Origin: Balaenoptera acutorostrata
Lineage: Eukaryota; Chordata; Mammalia; Artiodactyla; Balaenopteridae
Assembly: GCF_949987535.1 (NCBI RefSeq)
Contig: NW_026646045.1
Location: 310,001-374,000, forward strand
Length of the DNA: 64,000 bases
Direction of reading: 5' to 3'
The notes beneath the pieces are model-generated. The model saw nothing but the letters and a program-made list of their open reading frames with translations. It did no database searches and was not told where the DNA came from. Of the stretch, positions 62,249-64,000 are shown piece by piece. The translations under genes and the position numbers were made by a program. Numbering within the stretch: position 1 is the stretch's first letter; each line of letters opens with the position of its first letter.

Positions 62249-64000
62249 AAAAACCCGTGAAACAAAGACAGTGAAAGAGAGAGAAATTCTTACAAAATTC
62301 GTTCAGGGGATGTGATGCAACCTGGATTGACCATATCTATATCCACAGGTGATTGAGTCATAACGGTGGACACTCTTGCGGCTGAGAGCTTTGGTGAGGT
62401 GGGCTGAGCCAACGCAGACCCTTTAAAATAATAATGCATGTACCCATCCCAATGTTCCCAAATCTCCAGGTTCAAGGGCATCTTCCTACATCGAAAACAT
62501 GCATGAGAATCCCAGAAGATGGTACACCGTGTGATCGGGAAAGGTTTCTAAAACGCACCTCATTTCTCATCTCCTTGTGCTCGGGTTCGCCATTCCAGCC
62601 CCTTTACTAGCCATCTCCCTCCTTGGAGAATCAGCACCTTTAACCTCCTGTTCCATACAGGTTGCAATTTGTCCTGAGGATGAATGGGAAGAGGGGGAAC
62701 CAATGAGAGACTAGCTCTAGGGATTGGGACAGGCACAGGTCACTCTATTTTCCCATCAGGAAGAAGAATTAACCACAAGCTCAGCCTGCCCCCCAGAACC
62801 AGAAGAGGGCCTGAAGCAATCCTGCACTTTTGCGGCCAGCTCCCAGAAAAGCGAGTTGAATAATGGAGCTCAGGGGCACTGCAATTCACAAACCTGCAGA
62901 GTTATAAATGATAACTCTCGTCCACAAATATATTGAGGGAATGCAACGAAGAGGCTTTGAAAGCAAGGCAGAATTGCAGGAAACAGATTTCTGGAGGTAG
63001 ATTCGAATCGCCGTGAAAGCACAAGAAAAGCGGCAAAACGTGGACAATGATGCCCTTGGCCAAATAGGGCGTATGCGTTTTTTCCTGAATATATTCAGGA
63101 AAAAACGCATACGCCCTTTTTGGCCAACCAAGCAACCTGGAAAGGCAAATCAGCGCTCCAAAGAAGTCTCGCTTCCCAGCGGGCAAAAGGGCCATGTGGA
63201 AAAAAGTGTCCAAACCAGAAATGCAGGACCGGCCATGGAGAAATGGGACTCTTGCTACGCTGATGGGTGGGATGTAAATTGCCAACAGCCACTCTGGAGA
63301 AGTGTACGGTGTGTTCTGAAAAATCTAAAAAACACAGCTTGGAGAGCATAGGGCACTTCCACTCATGGGCATATAAATTGGGAAAACTAAAATCAGCAAG
63401 ACACAGGCACCCCAAAGTTTAGGGTTGCTCTGTTGACAAGAACCCCCACTTCATTACAACTTAAATATCCTAGGAAAGAGAAAAGTAGATAAAGAAGTTG
63501 TGGTCCACATGTACAATGGAATATCACTCAGCCATGAAATCCACGTCATAAGGCTAGTAGCAGCACGATGAGTGGATTTAGGCACGATGTTTCTTAGTGA
63601 AATAAGTCACACAGAAAAAGACACTTATCATAAAATATCACTTAGAGACGGAATGTAAAAACCGCTACACTTGAACTGAATTACAAAACAGAACAGAGTC
63701 ACACGTTCAGAAAACACACTATGGCTGCTGAACGGGAAAGGTGAGGTGGGGTGATGCATAAAACAAGGGTTTCAAATTAGCTCCGATACCGTTCCATAAA
63801 CCCAATATGTAGTAGACAAGACCTACTCCTTGCTCAGTGAACTGGCCTCAACACCCCCTATTCACCGCACAAGAATATATCTGACTAGTAAGAATCTTCA
63901 AACCTATGTATTGATATCTCTCTTTAATGAGTCAATTGGGTGTAAAGCGGCCTAAACACAGCCGTGAAAAGCAGCTAAACCCCATTATAAAAATAAATTA
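62249..64000 (+). repeat. Monomer R3 (cut by window end)
   Basis: 1,752 bp present. Palindrome at 63,056-63,127 has one mismatch (A to T at 63,065). Several private small indels (for example aaactaaaatcagc near 63,385) show it is still an edge-type copy. Confidence 0.9.

Larger units (their letters stand above)
57215..64000 (+). repeat. Right satellite array, diverged monomers
   Basis: Same monomer and same orientation as the left array, extending beyond the window. The landmark agcacct starts at 57,363, 59,116, 60,875 and 62,633 (spacings 1,753, 1,759 and 1,758), so indels occur. Divergence from the core is highest at the island side and lower to the right. Shared older variants include ctccttgtgctcggg, ctactccttgctcag and tattgagggaaggc, also present in left edge monomer U24. 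Confidence 0.9.

Overview
The window is eukaryotic repeat DNA with no bacterial features and no intact gene. About 50 of the 64 kb is a tandem satellite with a 1,759-bp monomer. The period, the cetartiodactyl-type LINE-1 copies and the L1-derived half of the monomer point to a whale. From memory, the 'common cetacean satellite' has a repeat of about 1,760 bp in baleen and several toothed whales and about 1,580 bp in dolphins and relatives. A baleen whale or a non-delphinoid toothed whale is therefore most likely. The species cannot be fixed from sequence alone.

Layout. (1) 1-43,727: left satellite array, 24 complete monomers plus partial ones at each end, all in one orientation. (2) 43,728 to about 57,000: a non-satellite island. 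It holds an old L1 3' end, a near-full-length dead L1, a second 5'-truncated L1 in or beside its A-tail, a stretch of unrecognised unique sequence, a 66-bp minisatellite, the remains of a class I endogenous retrovirus, and another L1 3'-UTR piece. (3) About 57,000-64,000: a second satellite array in the same orientation, made of older, more diverged monomers and running off the window.

Monomer anatomy, read by eye. About 807 bp is unrecognised sequence. It is followed by a 72-bp inverted repeat with no spacer (36 + 36), then about 880 bp that aligns in order with the end of L1 ORF2, the L1 3' UTR and an A-rich end. Neighbouring palindromes are one period apart, so there are 29 in the window: 11 perfect, 3 perfect through matching changes in both arms, and 15 with one to four mismatched pairs.

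History suggested by the variants. The core of the left array varies by substitution only: every landmark stays in exact 1,759-bp register from position 1 to about 41,900. Variants fall into blocks: a first subfamily to about 7.4 kb, a second to about 13.9 kb, then a mixed region with a higher-order pattern in which variants recur 7 monomers (12,313 bp) apart. Monomers next to the island on both sides share older variants and carry indels. The one at 57.2-58.7 kb is closest to L1 and looks the most ancestral. Nothing here appears to be translated. The points of most interest are the palindrome, the arm-to-arm matching changes, and the L1-unique-palindrome-L1 arrangement at the right array edge.
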